Positions 9,121-18,365 of a DNA stretch of 41,768 nt are shown one piece after another. The notes beneath the pieces were generated by a model, which ran no database searches, was not told the origin of the DNA, and saw only the letters and a program-made list of their open reading frames with translations. The stretch is from Candidatus Poribacteria bacterium (GTDB taxonomy: Bacteria > Poribacteria > WGA-4E > WGA-3G): positions 41,552-83,319 of the forward strand of contig PYIY01000084.1 in NCBI GenBank assembly GCA_003635195.1, in the 5' to 3' direction. The translations under genes were made by a program, and so were the position numbers. Within the stretch, counting starts at the first letter, position 1. The number at the start of each line of letters is the position of its first letter.

Positions 9121-9960
9121 CTAAACTGTCAACTGCACAACGTTTTGTTTGACGATCTCTTTTGTGTGTCCATAAGATGCAGTTTGCACGAGTTCCTGAA
9201 CTTCAGGCGTTAAACGGTTGACGATTTTCTCTGGTAAACTTTGCTTACCATCGTATTGCGGACGATAGCGGAGAATAAGGAAACGTCTGTCGCGATCCTT
9301 CGGTTTCCAGCGCAAGACGCCGTGTGTCAAAAGTTCAGAGATAACGAGAAAATCGCCTGCTTTTGGCGTGAGATTGGTAAAAACATCGTCCGGTTCGGGA
9401 TCAATACCGTCGGGTCCCGGTGTCAGAAGGTCTTCAGGTCTCTCGAATTTGCTCTTATGAGAGCCGGGGATAACGATAAGTCCACCATCACCGGGCTGCA
9501 CGTCAGTCAGGTAGAAGAATGCCACGAAATCGTTGCAGTAGATCTGGTTATTCTGAACCTCGTAGCGGGTGAGCCAGTGCCGTCCCTCACGTGCACAGTG
9601 CAAACCTGCCGGATTTGTACCCATCGGTTGCCGGTCTGGGTTGTGCTGTTCAAGCGTGAGCGTGCCAGTGACAAACCGCGGTTTATCGAAGGTAAATTCT
9701 TTGACAAGGGGCCAGATAGCGGGATGAACCGTCATCGCTTCAAGTGACCGGTCAAAAGCAAATCCGTGTTCATATCTACCGCTTTTGCCGGGTTCTAAGT
9801 CGCGCGGACGCGTCGTGAATTCTTCGGGACGTTCATCAAGCGGCATGTGAATATAGCGATCTACAGCCTTTTGTGCCGCCTTGAGGGTATCCCCTGTGAC
9901 TGCCCCTTCGATGTGCAAATAGCCTGTAACGTCAAACAGGTAACGTTGTTCTGGGGTCAT
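9121..9960 (-). CDS. PhyH-family (phytanoyl-CoA dioxygenase-like) protein, copy 1, with H-x-A motif
   Basis: A 279-aa double-stranded beta-helix protein. Family marks are GDGGLIVIPGSHKSKFERP (about 158-174), the distal histidine in LTHGVLRWK (H213) and the arginines after it (R225/R226), which would bind 2-oxoglutarate. The expected proximal H-x-D reads H121-C-A123, so the usual Asp iron ligand is Ala. The H121-H213 spacing (92) matches that of human PhyH (H175-H264). Known Fe/2OG halogenases carry H-x-A or H-x-G here, but loss of activity is also possible. It is paralogous to the next gene and 13 bp from it; AAGGAA precedes the ATG. Confidence 0.85.
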   Translation of the reverse strand: MTPEQRYLFDVTGYLHIEGAVTGDTLKAAQKAVDRYIHMPLDERPEEFTTRPRDLEPGKSGRYEHGFAFDRSLEAMTVHPAIWPLVKEFTFDKPRFVTGTLTLEQHNPDRQPMGTNPAGLHCAREGRHWLTRYEVQNNQIYCNDFVAFFYLTDVQPGDGGLIVIPGSHKSKFERPEDLLTPGPDGIDPEPDDVFTNLTPKAGDFLVISELLTHGVLRWKPKDRDRRFLILRYRPQYDGKQSLPEKIVNRLTPEVQELVQTASYGHTKEIVKQNVVQLTV

Positions 9961-9973
9961 CTTTCATTCCTTC

Positions 9974-10789
9974 TTAGGTTAGTTGGACATGTTCACTTTT
10001 GACAATGTCTTTGATATGTGTATAAGATGCAGATTGTGTGAGTTCAAGGGTTTCAGGAGAAAGTCGCTCCATCACCTCACGTGGGAACGGAGCTCTATGT
10101 CCTCTGCTGTCTTGAAAGAACTGTGTTTTGTAGCGCAAGATAAGAAACCGCCGATACCGGTCCTTCGGTTTCCAGATGAGGACCCCGTGGGTCAGCAGCT
10201 CCGACAAAACGATTGCATCACCAGCACGGGCTGTCACATTAACTAACGCAGGGTGGAGTTCGTCGGGCGGGTTCTCTGGATCCGGGAAGAAGAACCCCTT
10301 CGGACGTTCAAAGTTTGCTTTATGAGAACCCGGTAGTACAACTAAACCACCATCGCCGGGGTGGACATCGGCGAAATAGAAAAAGACGACGAAATCGTTG
10401 CAGTGAATCTGTCCATCTTTGACCTGATAGCGGCGCGTCTGCCAACCGCAATCTTCACGAGCACAGTGCAACTTACCGATAACTTGATCGTGCTCGGGTC
10501 CCTTGGCAACGAGGCTGCCTCGGTTAAAACGGGGTTTATTATTAGTAAGTTCCTTGACAATTGGCCATGTTTTCGGATGCAGTGTGAGTGCCTCAAGCGA
10601 TTTGTCAAACGAGAAGCCGTTGGAATAGCCGCCACCGCCATAACTAATACCGGGTGGGAGTTCGTCCTGTGGTGTTTGGACGCATCGTTCAACTGCATCT
10701 TGGGCGTTTTTCAACTCTTCAGCGTTGAGGACGTTTTTGAGGTGGATGTACCCCGTTAAATCAAAAAGGTATCGTTGTTTGGGAGTCAT
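9974..10789 (-). CDS. PhyH-family protein, copy 2, with H-x-A motif
   Basis: A 271-aa tandem paralog of the 9121-9960 protein. Nearly the same blocks occur: MTPKQRYLFDLTGYIHL at the start, H108-C-A110 at the proximal motif, GDGGLVVLPGSHK, H201 and R213/R214. The same Ala replaces the Asp iron ligand, so the substitution predates or survived the duplication. AAAGGAG lies upstream of the ATG. The two copies probably form an operon; substrates are unknown. Confidence 0.85.
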   Translation of the reverse strand: MTPKQRYLFDLTGYIHLKNVLNAEELKNAQDAVERCVQTPQDELPPGISYGGGGYSNGFSFDKSLEALTLHPKTWPIVKELTNNKPRFNRGSLVAKGPEHDQVIGKLHCAREDCGWQTRRYQVKDGQIHCNDFVVFFYFADVHPGDGGLVVLPGSHKANFERPKGFFFPDPENPPDELHPALVNVTARAGDAIVLSELLTHGVLIWKPKDRYRRFLILRYKTQFFQDSRGHRAPFPREVMERLSPETLELTQSASYTHIKDIVKSEHVQLT

Positions 10790-10887
10790 ATACTGCTCCT
10801 TTATTGAAAAGGCCGCCGATCATTCGCAGGTGAATTGTACACACGATGCCAGTTTCGGTCAAATGTTTTTTCTTAGCCAACCCCGCG

Positions 10888-12030
10888 CTAAATATAACCT
10901 GTCGAACCATCCGGACGGATGGGACACGTGCGCTGCCAATGGATGTATTCGTTGTCCGTGATTGCTGCTTCGTTCACCTCTACACCTAAACCCGGACGAT
11001 CCCGTAATTCCAGATAGCCATCTTTCGGTAAATAAGGCTCGTCTACCCAGTCGTTCCATTCTGTCTCGGTCGGTAGGAGATATTCAAGTATTTTGAAATT
11101 CGGGGTTGCAGCGGCAAAATGAACATTGACAGCCGTTGCGAGGGGTCCCATCGGATTATGGGGCGCGACACTGACGTAGTGCGCTTCGGCGATCGCAGCG
11201 ATTTTGCGCATCTCTAACAATCCGCCACAGATACAGATGTCCGGTTGAATAATATCGGCACCTTGTCCCGCGATGATGTCCAAAAACTCAAAACGCGTGT
11301 AGAGGGATTCCCCTGTTGCGAGGGGTACTTGCATCTGTGAACGTAGACGCGTCCATGCGGGGATGTGTTCGGGGCGGAGCGGTTCTTCGTAGAAATATGG
11401 GTCGTAGGGTGCGAGCGCATTAGCGAGTTGGAGTGCGCGAATCGGTTCAAATATTTTAGCGTGTGGATCGAAGGCGATCTCCCAGTCGGATGGCGTATTC
11501 TTTCGGATCTGTTCAAAATAGATGGCCGCCGCCTCACAGACGCGCCCCCACCGATGCGCATCCGGATCGAGTTGGTAAGGGCCGGTCTTGAAAGCGGTAA
11601 ACCCCCACTCTTGATAGAGTTTATGTGCTTGATCAGCGGCTTCCATACCGTCTCTGCCACCGATGCCGCGGTAGACGCGGACGCGATCTCGCGCATGCCC
11701 ACCGAGGAGCATATAGACCGGCAAGCCTGCTGCCTTTCCACTGATGTCCCAGAGTGCGTGATCAACAGCAGAGATGACAGCGAGTCCTGCGCCGCCGGGT
11801 GGGAACCGGAACTGCTGATGCAGTTTCATCATAATATACTCAATCCGTCTCGGGTCATCGCCTTGAATCATCTCAAAGATATAATCAGCGATCGGTTCAA
11901 CAGAGAGATCAGGTCCCGTGGAGTAAGCCTCGCCCCATCCGTAGAGGCCTTCGTCTGTCTCGACTTTGATAAGGCCGCGGGGACGGTTACCAAACCGCGC
12001 CATAAAGGTTTTAATAGCAGTGATTTTCAT
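10888..12030 (-). CDS. Enolase-superfamily sugar-acid dehydratase (D-galactonate dehydratase-like)
   Basis: A 380-aa mandelate racemase/muconate lactonizing enzyme family member. The metal ligands and acid/base residues are visible: D188-P-H190, E215 (FYEEPL), E241 (TGESL) and H291 (APHNPMGP). Spacing follows D-galactonate dehydratase (D183, H185, E209, E235, H285) with a shift of about one residue. The likely reaction is dehydration of an aldonic acid to a 2-keto-3-deoxy acid. A substrate other than galactonate is possible. No clear Shine-Dalgarno precedes the ATG. Confidence 0.85.
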   Translation of the reverse strand: MKITAIKTFMARFGNRPRGLIKVETDEGLYGWGEAYSTGPDLSVEPIADYIFEMIQGDDPRRIEYIMMKLHQQFRFPPGGAGLAVISAVDHALWDISGKAAGLPVYMLLGGHARDRVRVYRGIGGRDGMEAADQAHKLYQEWGFTAFKTGPYQLDPDAHRWGRVCEAAAIYFEQIRKNTPSDWEIAFDPHAKIFEPIRALQLANALAPYDPYFYEEPLRPEHIPAWTRLRSQMQVPLATGESLYTRFEFLDIIAGQGADIIQPDICICGGLLEMRKIAAIAEAHYVSVAPHNPMGPLATAVNVHFAAATPNFKILEYLLPTETEWNDWVDEPYLPKDGYLELRDRPGLGVEVNEAAITDNEYIHWQRTCPIRPDGSTGYI

Positions 12031-12126
12031 TTTTTTAACTATGGGCCTCCGCTCTGCCCTCCACTTCGTTTCGGGCAGGTTTTTGGTTCAATGAGGGTGA
12101 TTCATAAATCAGGAGTAATTATTATG

Positions 12127-12224
12127 GGTCGCGAGCGCAGCTCGCTTCTACAACAAGTGAAAATCAAACTCTCGAACCCCATAACGCTCTACCGGTCGCG
12201 AGCACAGCTCGCTCCTACAACAAG
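12127..12224. repeat. REP-like direct pair of palindromic units
   Basis: Two 31-bp units (12127-12157 and 12194-12224) differ at only two positions. Each contains the dyad GCGAGC-N3-GCTCGC followed by CTACAACAAG. They lie in the 222-bp gap between the enolase and esterase genes. The layout is that of paired REP units; no transposase is nearby. Confidence 0.75.
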
Positions 12225-12252
12225 AGACAGTTGCATTGCTGATGGCTGTTCT

Positions 12253-13797
12253 TTACCATGAATCTGTGCGAAACGGTGATGCGGGTAGCCCTTCCTTATT
12301 CATGAAATTGGGTTCCGCGCTCTGATGCCAACCAAATCGGACAGCGATTGGGTTTGTGATGGCATTGCTGGAGACGACGACCGTATCGCCATCAATTGTT
12401 GCCTCTGCTTCAACGAATTCTTTATCTTCACCTGCAATTTGGAACCATGTGAGCGGCTTATCATTCCGCGACATCAAGCCGCTACCGATCGCATCAAAGG
12501 TGAGTCGGATTGTGTTTCCTTCTACTGCCATTGATTTGTAAAGTGGGCCGGAGTGTGTCACATCATTTCTACCGTACGTCTTCGCAAGTGCCCACAACGC
12601 CAGTCGTCTGCCGACTTCCTGTTTGTTTCGGGGATGGATGTCTCTGAGGTTCCCGATGTCGGTCGTCACAGCCATACCGGTATTTGGGAGTGCCAACGTT
12701 GCTGTTTGTGCTTCCCAAATTTGCGGCAGGAAAAACGGATTTGCATTGCGTCCGCCGTAATTAAAGGGTGCGAGTTGCACGAAATAGAAAGGAAAATCAC
12801 CTTGACCCCAGACTTCGCGCCAGCCGTTGATCAGTGCCTTCATCTTCTCGTGGTAGAGCATTCCATCTCGAAGGTTTGATTCACCCTGATACCAGAGGGC
12901 ACCGCGTATTGCGTAAGGGAGGATCGGATGGACCATGCCGTTGTAAAGTGCTGTCGGTCTCTGTTGATGCCTTAACGGATGCGTATTTTCAGGCATCTCC
13001 GTGAGTGCTGCACCCATTTCCAGTGCTTTCCGTGTTTCGGCTATCCACGCTTCAATATCTTTTATTTTTTCTGGGAGTTGCGCGCGGTAGTTCGCCTGTA
13101 CGTCTTGGACTTCTTTGTGTATAGTCGCAAGCGCAGGCACAGCAGCGAGACCGGCAGGCGGTGTCCACGGTTCAATGCGGGTGCCACCCCATGAGGTATT
13201 GATTAAGCCGATTGGGACATCAAGATTTTTATAGAGTTTCCGCCCAAAATAGTAGGCGACAGCTGAGAAACTAGCAATTGTCTCAGGCGTAGTTTCGGAC
13301 CAAGCCGCATCTACGTCTTGCTGTGGAAATCCTGACGGTACTCGCGGGATATAGAACAGTCGAATTTTCGGATACATTGCTGCGGTGATTTCTGCTTCGC
13401 TATCTTTTGAGGCACTTACCGACCATTGCATGTTCGACTGACCTGAACAGATCCAGACTTCGCCGAAAAGCACGTTTGTCAGTTCAAGGGTATTACTGCC
13501 CTTGACGCGGAGTGTGTAGGGACCACCAGCCGCCATAGCGGGGAGTTTGACCTGCCAATTGCCTTCTGCATCAGCGACCATGGTGGTTGAGAAAAGCGGC
13601 TCGACATCTTCGGCTTCAGCACTAAGCGTTATGGTGACTTCTTCACCTGCGGATGCCCATCCCCAGATAGGAGCCTGCATATCACGTTGCAGTACCATAT
13701 TGCTGCCGATAACGCGTGGCAACGTAACTTCGGAATACACGAGGACTTGTGTCGAGAGTAGTAGATAAACGATGAGAAATAAGACGAGTCGTTTCAT
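12253..13797 (-). CDS. Sialate O-acetylesterase (SASA/DUF303 family), secreted
   Basis: A 514-aa protein read from the ATG at 13797, which has AAAGGAG upstream and starts a signal peptide (MKRLVLFLIVYLLLSTQVLV). A longer frame to 13977 would overlap the helicase gene and is rejected. The SGNH-hydrolase marks are the nucleophile block CSGQSNMQW, the block WYQGESN and a C-terminal D-x-x-H block in LRDIHPRNKQEVG. The family removes O-acetyl groups from sialic acid or other glycans outside the cytoplasm. It fits the surrounding sugar-catabolism genes. Confidence 0.88.
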   Translation of the reverse strand: MKRLVLFLIVYLLLSTQVLVYSEVTLPRVIGSNMVLQRDMQAPIWGWASAGEEVTITLSAEAEDVEPLFSTTMVADAEGNWQVKLPAMAAGGPYTLRVKGSNTLELTNVLFGEVWICSGQSNMQWSVSASKDSEAEITAAMYPKIRLFYIPRVPSGFPQQDVDAAWSETTPETIASFSAVAYYFGRKLYKNLDVPIGLINTSWGGTRIEPWTPPAGLAAVPALATIHKEVQDVQANYRAQLPEKIKDIEAWIAETRKALEMGAALTEMPENTHPLRHQQRPTALYNGMVHPILPYAIRGALWYQGESNLRDGMLYHEKMKALINGWREVWGQGDFPFYFVQLAPFNYGGRNANPFFLPQIWEAQTATLALPNTGMAVTTDIGNLRDIHPRNKQEVGRRLALWALAKTYGRNDVTHSGPLYKSMAVEGNTIRLTFDAIGSGLMSRNDKPLTWFQIAGEDKEFVEAEATIDGDTVVVSSNAITNPIAVRFGWHQSAEPNFMNKEGLPASPFRTDSW

Positions 13798-13813
13798 GTT
13801 TTGCTCCTTTGTA

Positions 13814-13891
13814 TAGCTATCAGCAGCTGGCTTTCGGCAGTCATATTTAAACGCGCACTTTCTGATTGCTGAAAGCCGATTACTGACTGCT
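13814..13891. repeat. Intergenic repeat of the TGACAGCTGAAAGCC type
   Basis: Two inverted runs (GGCTTTCGGCAGTCA near 13828 and GCTGAAAGCCGATTACTGAC near 13868) flank an AT-rich centre. The right run overlaps the last codons and stop (13880-13882) of the helicase gene. Related degenerate runs occur at 15296, 20007, 20118, 26219, 27477, 28108 and 34948. Confidence 0.6.
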
Positions 13892-16240
13892 ATTGAGGCG
13901 TTCGGCGAGATAACTGTTGCGTTGCATGACTTGATTATTACGGATACAGATGCCGAGTGCTTTTTTGGTGCCGACAATCACCACACGCTCCTTCGCACGT
14001 GTGATACCCGTGTAAAGAAGGTTCCGTTGTAGCATGAGATAGTGTTGTGTGTGCAACGGGATAACAACGGCCGGATACTCACTGCCTTGTGCTTTGTGTA
14101 TTGTCGTGGCGTACGCCAAGACAAGTTCCCCGAGGTCTGCTGTATCGTAAGCGACCTGTTTATCAGAGTACTGGATATGGACTTTTTTGTCAAGGCGTTC
14201 TATGACGGCAACCCGCCCAATATCGCCGTTAAATACCTCATAATCGTAGTTGTTTCGGACCTGCATGACTTTATCGCCGACGCGGAACCCGCCCACGGTG
14301 GCAGACGTGTCTCTGGAATGCGATGTTTGGCTATGGCTACGAGTTCCGAAGCGCGCTTTTTCTAACGGATGGGCTGCTGAAGCAGTATATTCGATATTCA
14401 AGACTTCCTGGAGCCGTTTATTGAGGTTTTCAGTACCCAGTGTACCGCGGCGCATCGGACATAAGAGTTGGATGTCATCTACAGGATGGTAATCGTAGTG
14501 CTGCGGTAAGCGATCGGCAATCAGAGAACAGATTAGTTCGGTAATTTCGTCAGGATCTTCCGCCTCAATGAAGAAAAAGTTTCTATCTGCGTCGCCAGTG
14601 AGTTCTGGGAAATCGCCTTTGTTAATGCGATGCGCGTTTGTGACAATCATACTCTCCTGCGCTTGACGGAAGATTTCGGTCAACGCAATGACCGGTATCT
14701 TTCGCGAGTCGATGAGTGCCTTGAGGACATTGCCTGCACCAACAGAGGGTAACTGATCAACATCACCGATAAGGATGACGGTCGTGCTCGGACGGATCGC
14801 CTGCATTAATCGATTCATGAGGACGAGATCCACCATAGACGTTTCGTCAACGATAACGACGTCAGTATCCAAAGGGTTCTGGCGATTCCGTTTGAAACTG
14901 TTAATTTGCGGGGAGAATTCGAGAAGTCGATGGATAGTTTTGGCTTCACCGCCGGTTGTCTCGCTGAGTCGTTTCGCGGCGCGTCCGGTGGGTGCTGTTA
15001 AGGTGATGTGTTTACCTTGTGCTTCAAAGAGGCGGATCATGCCGACAACAGTTGTGGTTTTACCGGTGCCGGGTCCGCCAGTGAGGATCATTGCGCGTGT
15101 TGTCATCGCCGTGTAGATCGCCTTGCGTTGCTGCGGTGCAAAATGGAGATCCATCTCGTTCTCTAATTGCGTGAGGAATAATGTCGTGTTCGGGGGCAAC
15201 AGAGCGGGACTTTGCTCTTGACTCGCTAAGAGCCTCGAAAACTGGTTTGCAACACCGAGTTCAGCGTAGTAGAAAGGGGCAAGATAGATAGCGGAATGGC
15301 TGTCGGCTATCGGCTGTCGGCTTTCAGCCAGAGGGGCTTCATGGACATCAACAAATTCTTGCTGATCGCTAATGTCGTAGTCGTCCAATGTTTCGCCTAT
15401 AGCAATCTGTTCATCGGAGTCCGAGAGGTCCGTAAAACCGGGATTGATAATTTCCTCTTTTTCGACGAGGGCCTGGATACCTTTTTCAATCGCTTCTGGT
15501 TCCTGCTCGAGCATGGTCTGGCATGCCTCAATGAGTTGGGGGCGGTGTTGAAAGACGTGTCCTTCATCTGCTTTTTGGCTGAGGACGTATTTGATTCCGG
15601 CTTCTACTCGTTGTGGTGCGTCCTTATCAATGCCGAGTTTCTGGGCGATCGTGTCCGCGGTTACAAATCCGATGCCGTAAATATCATCGGCGAGTTGGTA
15701 GGGGTTTTCTGTGACGACTGGGATTGCGTCGTTTCCGTAGGTTTTATAAATCTTTGCGGCGTGTGTTGTGCTTACATCGTGCGATTGTAGGAAGATCATG
15801 ACGTTTTTAATTTCGCGTTGTGCTTCCCACGCCTCTTTGATGATCTCTACGCGTTTCCGCCCGATCCCCGGAACGCGCGCCAGTTTGTCGGGTTCATGCT
15901 CAATGATGTCCATCGTATCCATACCGAACTTACGGACAATAAGTGCCGCCATCTTCGGACCGATACCCTTAATGAGCCCAGAACCAAGGTATTTTCTGAG
16001 TCCGACGACGTTTGCAGGTAGGATCGTTTCATACTTCTCAATTTGGAACTGTCTACCGTATCTGGGGTTGTCTACCCATTCGCCTCGGAGGAGAAGGCTC
16101 TCACCCGGGTTAATAGATGCCAAATTGCCGACAACGGTGATGAGTTCGGCGTGGTCGCGCGCGGAGAGTCGCCCGACAGTATAACCGGTGTCATGGCTCT
16201 CATAGACGATGCGTTCGAGTATGCCCTGTAGCGTTTCCAT
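13880..16240 (-). CDS. recD2: RecD2-like superfamily 1 DNA helicase (RecD/TraA type)
   Basis: A 786-aa protein. N-terminal OB-like and helix-hairpin-helix regions (GIGPKMAALIVRKFG, RVPGIGRKRVEII) lead to a helicase core with Walker A GGPGTGKTTT (about 384-393), Walker B VVIVDETSMVD, motif III-like LIGDVDQLPSVGAG and the C-terminal motif YATTIHKAQGSEYPAVV. This is the standalone 5'-3' helicase family used in repair where RecBC is absent. It is longer than Deinococcus RecD2 because of two inserts: about 300-316 (encoded by a genomic repeat) and about 627-647 (Ser/Thr/Arg-rich). The ATG at 16240 lacks a clear Shine-Dalgarno. Confidence 0.9.
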   Translation of the reverse strand: METLQGILERIVYESHDTGYTVGRLSARDHAELITVVGNLASINPGESLLLRGEWVDNPRYGRQFQIEKYETILPANVVGLRKYLGSGLIKGIGPKMAALIVRKFGMDTMDIIEHEPDKLARVPGIGRKRVEIIKEAWEAQREIKNVMIFLQSHDVSTTHAAKIYKTYGNDAIPVVTENPYQLADDIYGIGFVTADTIAQKLGIDKDAPQRVEAGIKYVLSQKADEGHVFQHRPQLIEACQTMLEQEPEAIEKGIQALVEKEEIINPGFTDLSDSDEQIAIGETLDDYDISDQQEFVDVHEAPLAESRQPIADSHSAIYLAPFYYAELGVANQFSRLLASQEQSPALLPPNTTLFLTQLENEMDLHFAPQQRKAIYTAMTTRAMILTGGPGTGKTTTVVGMIRLFEAQGKHITLTAPTGRAAKRLSETTGGEAKTIHRLLEFSPQINSFKRNRQNPLDTDVVIVDETSMVDLVLMNRLMQAIRPSTTVILIGDVDQLPSVGAGNVLKALIDSRKIPVIALTEIFRQAQESMIVTNAHRINKGDFPELTGDADRNFFFIEAEDPDEITELICSLIADRLPQHYDYHPVDDIQLLCPMRRGTLGTENLNKRLQEVLNIEYTASAAHPLEKARFGTRSHSQTSHSRDTSATVGGFRVGDKVMQVRNNYDYEVFNGDIGRVAVIERLDKKVHIQYSDKQVAYDTADLGELVLAYATTIHKAQGSEYPAVVIPLHTQHYLMLQRNLLYTGITRAKERVVIVGTKKALGICIRNNQVMQRNSYLAERLNSSQ
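15296..15330. repeat. Copy of the intergenic TGACAGCCGATAGCC repeat inside the recD2-like gene
   Basis: On the plus strand GGCTGTCGGCTATCGGCTGT and adjoining bases match the repeat family found between genes (compare 26223-26256). In the helicase frame it encodes residues like AESRQPIADSHSA, just before helicase domain 1A, and the frame is kept. Confidence 0.6.
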
Positions 16241-16338
16241 TTTTTAAACGATTGAATCTGAGCACTGCTCCATTTCATTACGCAGTGGTTTTCGATTAAG
16301 TCCAAACCGAAGCCCCTGCCTTTAGGCTGTGGGTGCTA

Positions 16339-17022
16339 TCACTCAAATAGATGGGCGACTGGACAGGAAAACCCTGGCACGACCTCCTCACCGGTGAGTG
16401 TATCCTCATGTGTAAATATCTCAATGTCTGTCTCGGCGCGATATATCGTCACCGTTTTGGCAACAGGTTCAAGTACCCAAACGAGACGGGTGCCTGCATC
16501 CAAATACGCAAGTGCTTTTTCAACGATACGAGACTGGACGTCTGACGGAGAGACAACTTCAATTGCCAAATCGGGGGGTATGGAAAATCCCTTTGTTTTG
16601 TCGCCTGTCAACCGAGCGGTTGAAACAAACGCGACATCCGGTTTTGCTGTCCGTTCTCCAATCTGAAAGGTGGTTTCCGCGGTGTATAGCCGTCCGAGTT
16701 TATTCGGGTACACATGCGCGTCCAGGTATCGAATGACATTGACGCTAATTTCGCCATGTTCTCTTGACGGCGGTGGCATTGGTACTAATTCTCCCTTAAC
16801 GTATTCATATCCCTCTATATCATGCGCTAAAAACTCTTCCAATGTCATTGTGGTGGATATTGCGCACATCTCTGGAGGGAGTGGGGTGGATTTTGGTACT
16901 AATTTGCCGTCTATGTATTCATATCCCTCTACATCATGCGCCAGGAACTCCTCTAACGTCATTTTGACACTTTCGGGCGGACGTATGCCTTGCTCAACTT
17001 CGTGGATTTCTTGTTGCGTCAT
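16339..17022 (-). CDS. Uma2-family (DUF820) PD-(D/E)XK-like protein with duplicated N-terminal module
   Basis: A 227-aa protein with Uma2 marks: MTLEEFLAHD start module, AKPDVAFVS and DLAIEVVSPSD, then YLDAGTRLVWVLEP. The catalytic-like pair is D in KPDV and E in AIEVVS; the usual lysine position is not K. Residues about 21-43 and 59-81 are tandem copies (MTLEEFLAHD-[VI]-EGYEY), 38 codons or 114 bp apart. A normal Uma2 protein has one, so this is a recent internal duplication. GGAGG precedes the ATG. The role of this large family is unsettled. Confidence 0.8.
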   Translation of the reverse strand: MTQQEIHEVEQGIRPPESVKMTLEEFLAHDVEGYEYIDGKLVPKSTPLPPEMCAISTTMTLEEFLAHDIEGYEYVKGELVPMPPPSREHGEISVNVIRYLDAHVYPNKLGRLYTAETTFQIGERTAKPDVAFVSTARLTGDKTKGFSIPPDLAIEVVSPSDVQSRIVEKALAYLDAGTRLVWVLEPVAKTVTIYRAETDIEIFTHEDTLTGEEVVPGFSCPVAHLFE

Positions 17023-17132
17023 GTTCTCAATCCTCCGTGTAGAATGTCCACAGTATGCTAAAGTCTAAGCACGTTTGAATCAGAAAGACAAGGGGTCTAC
17101 CATCTATTTTACGCACAATCTTCAACCGGTTC

Positions 17133-18365
17133 CTACCCAATTTCTGTCATCAGTTTCCGAAAAGCGTTGAGTTGTGGCGGAATGATGTGCGTCGTATCGG
17201 TTTTGTTTTCAAGTGCCTCAATGGTCTTGAAGCCGTTGCCAGTGATAGCAAGAACTGTCGGCTCATCGGGTTTGATGGTCCCATTCTCTATCAATTTTTT
17301 CGCGGCGGCGAGCGTAACACCACCAGCGGTTTCGGTGAAGATCCCTTCTGTAGCAGCAAGGAGTTTGATGGCGTCTACGATTTCAATGTCGGTGGCGTGT
17401 TCGCCGACACCCCCGGAGTTGCGTACGGTATCAACCGCATAAATACCGTCCGCAGGATTACCAATAGCGAGCGATTTAGCGATTGTGTTCGGCCTGACAG
17501 GCTTCACAAAATCGCCACCTTCTTTATAAGTGTTGACGATCGGACCGCAGCCTTCCGCTTGGGCGACGTGGATTTTGGTGTTCGGTTTGTCTATTAATCC
17601 CAAAATGTGGAATTCTTTGAGGGCTTTACCAATCTTTGTAATAAGTGAACCCCCGGCGGCAGGCGCGACAATATGTGCTGGCGCTTCCCAACCGAGTTGT
17701 TCAATCAGTTCAAAGCAGAGCGTTTTTGAGCCTTCGGCGTAGAAAGGGCGGATATTTATGTTAACAAATGCCCAAGGGTAGACACCGCCAATTTCACTGC
17801 AAAGCCGGTTCACTTCGTCATAAGTACCCGTAATGCCCACGACTGTGGGGGCATAAACGAGAGATGCGACGATTTTACCGACTTCAAGGTCGGCAGGGAT
17901 GAAAATGAAGCAGTTCAGTTTGGCGAGGGCAGCGTGCGCTGCAACAGCGTTCGCGAGATTGCCAGTAGAGGCGCAAGAGACCGTATCAAAGTCAAACTCT
18001 TTTGCTTTACTCAGGGCAATTGCGACAACACGGTCCTTAAAAGAGAGTGTCGGATGACAGACAGAGTCATCTTTAATATAGAGTTCCTTGATCCCAAGTG
18101 CGTCTCCAAGGTTTTTCGCTCGGATAAGTGGTGTGAATCCAGTGTTGTGTCCATCCGTCGGTTCACCATCTATCGGTAGGAGATCGGCGTAACGCCATAG
18201 ATTTTCGGGTCCGTTCTCTATTGAACGTCTTGAGATAGATTTTTGTATCGCTTCATAGTTATAGTCTACTTCGAGGGGACCAAAACAGAATTCGCAAACG
18301 TGAAGGGGTTCTTTCGGATATTTATTATCACATTCACGACACCTGAGCCCCAATACTTTTTCCAT
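17133..18365 (-). CDS. thrC: Threonine synthase
   Basis: A 410-aa fold-type II PLP enzyme that converts O-phosphohomoserine to threonine. An N-terminal zinc-ribbon-like Cys set (C9, C12, C24, C27) precedes the catalytic core, with the PLP lysine in LSFKDR (K110), the ASTGNLANAVAAHAA phosphate or substrate loop and the glycine-rich APAAGGSLITKIG segment. Length is right for the short threonine synthase class. GAGGAA precedes the ATG. No other threonine-pathway gene is adjacent. Confidence 0.92.
   Translation of the reverse strand: MEKVLGLRCRECDNKYPKEPLHVCEFCFGPLEVDYNYEAIQKSISRRSIENGPENLWRYADLLPIDGEPTDGHNTGFTPLIRAKNLGDALGIKELYIKDDSVCHPTLSFKDRVVAIALSKAKEFDFDTVSCASTGNLANAVAAHAALAKLNCFIFIPADLEVGKIVASLVYAPTVVGITGTYDEVNRLCSEIGGVYPWAFVNINIRPFYAEGSKTLCFELIEQLGWEAPAHIVAPAAGGSLITKIGKALKEFHILGLIDKPNTKIHVAQAEGCGPIVNTYKEGGDFVKPVRPNTIAKSLAIGNPADGIYAVDTVRNSGGVGEHATDIEIVDAIKLLAATEGIFTETAGGVTLAAAKKLIENGTIKPDEPTVLAITGNGFKTIEALENKTDTTHIIPPQLNAFRKLMTEIG

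Noticed and set aside
13798..13977. N-terminal extension of the sialate O-acetylesterase
   Set aside because: It overlaps the helicase gene and a repeat; the ATG at 13797 has an RBS and a signal peptide.
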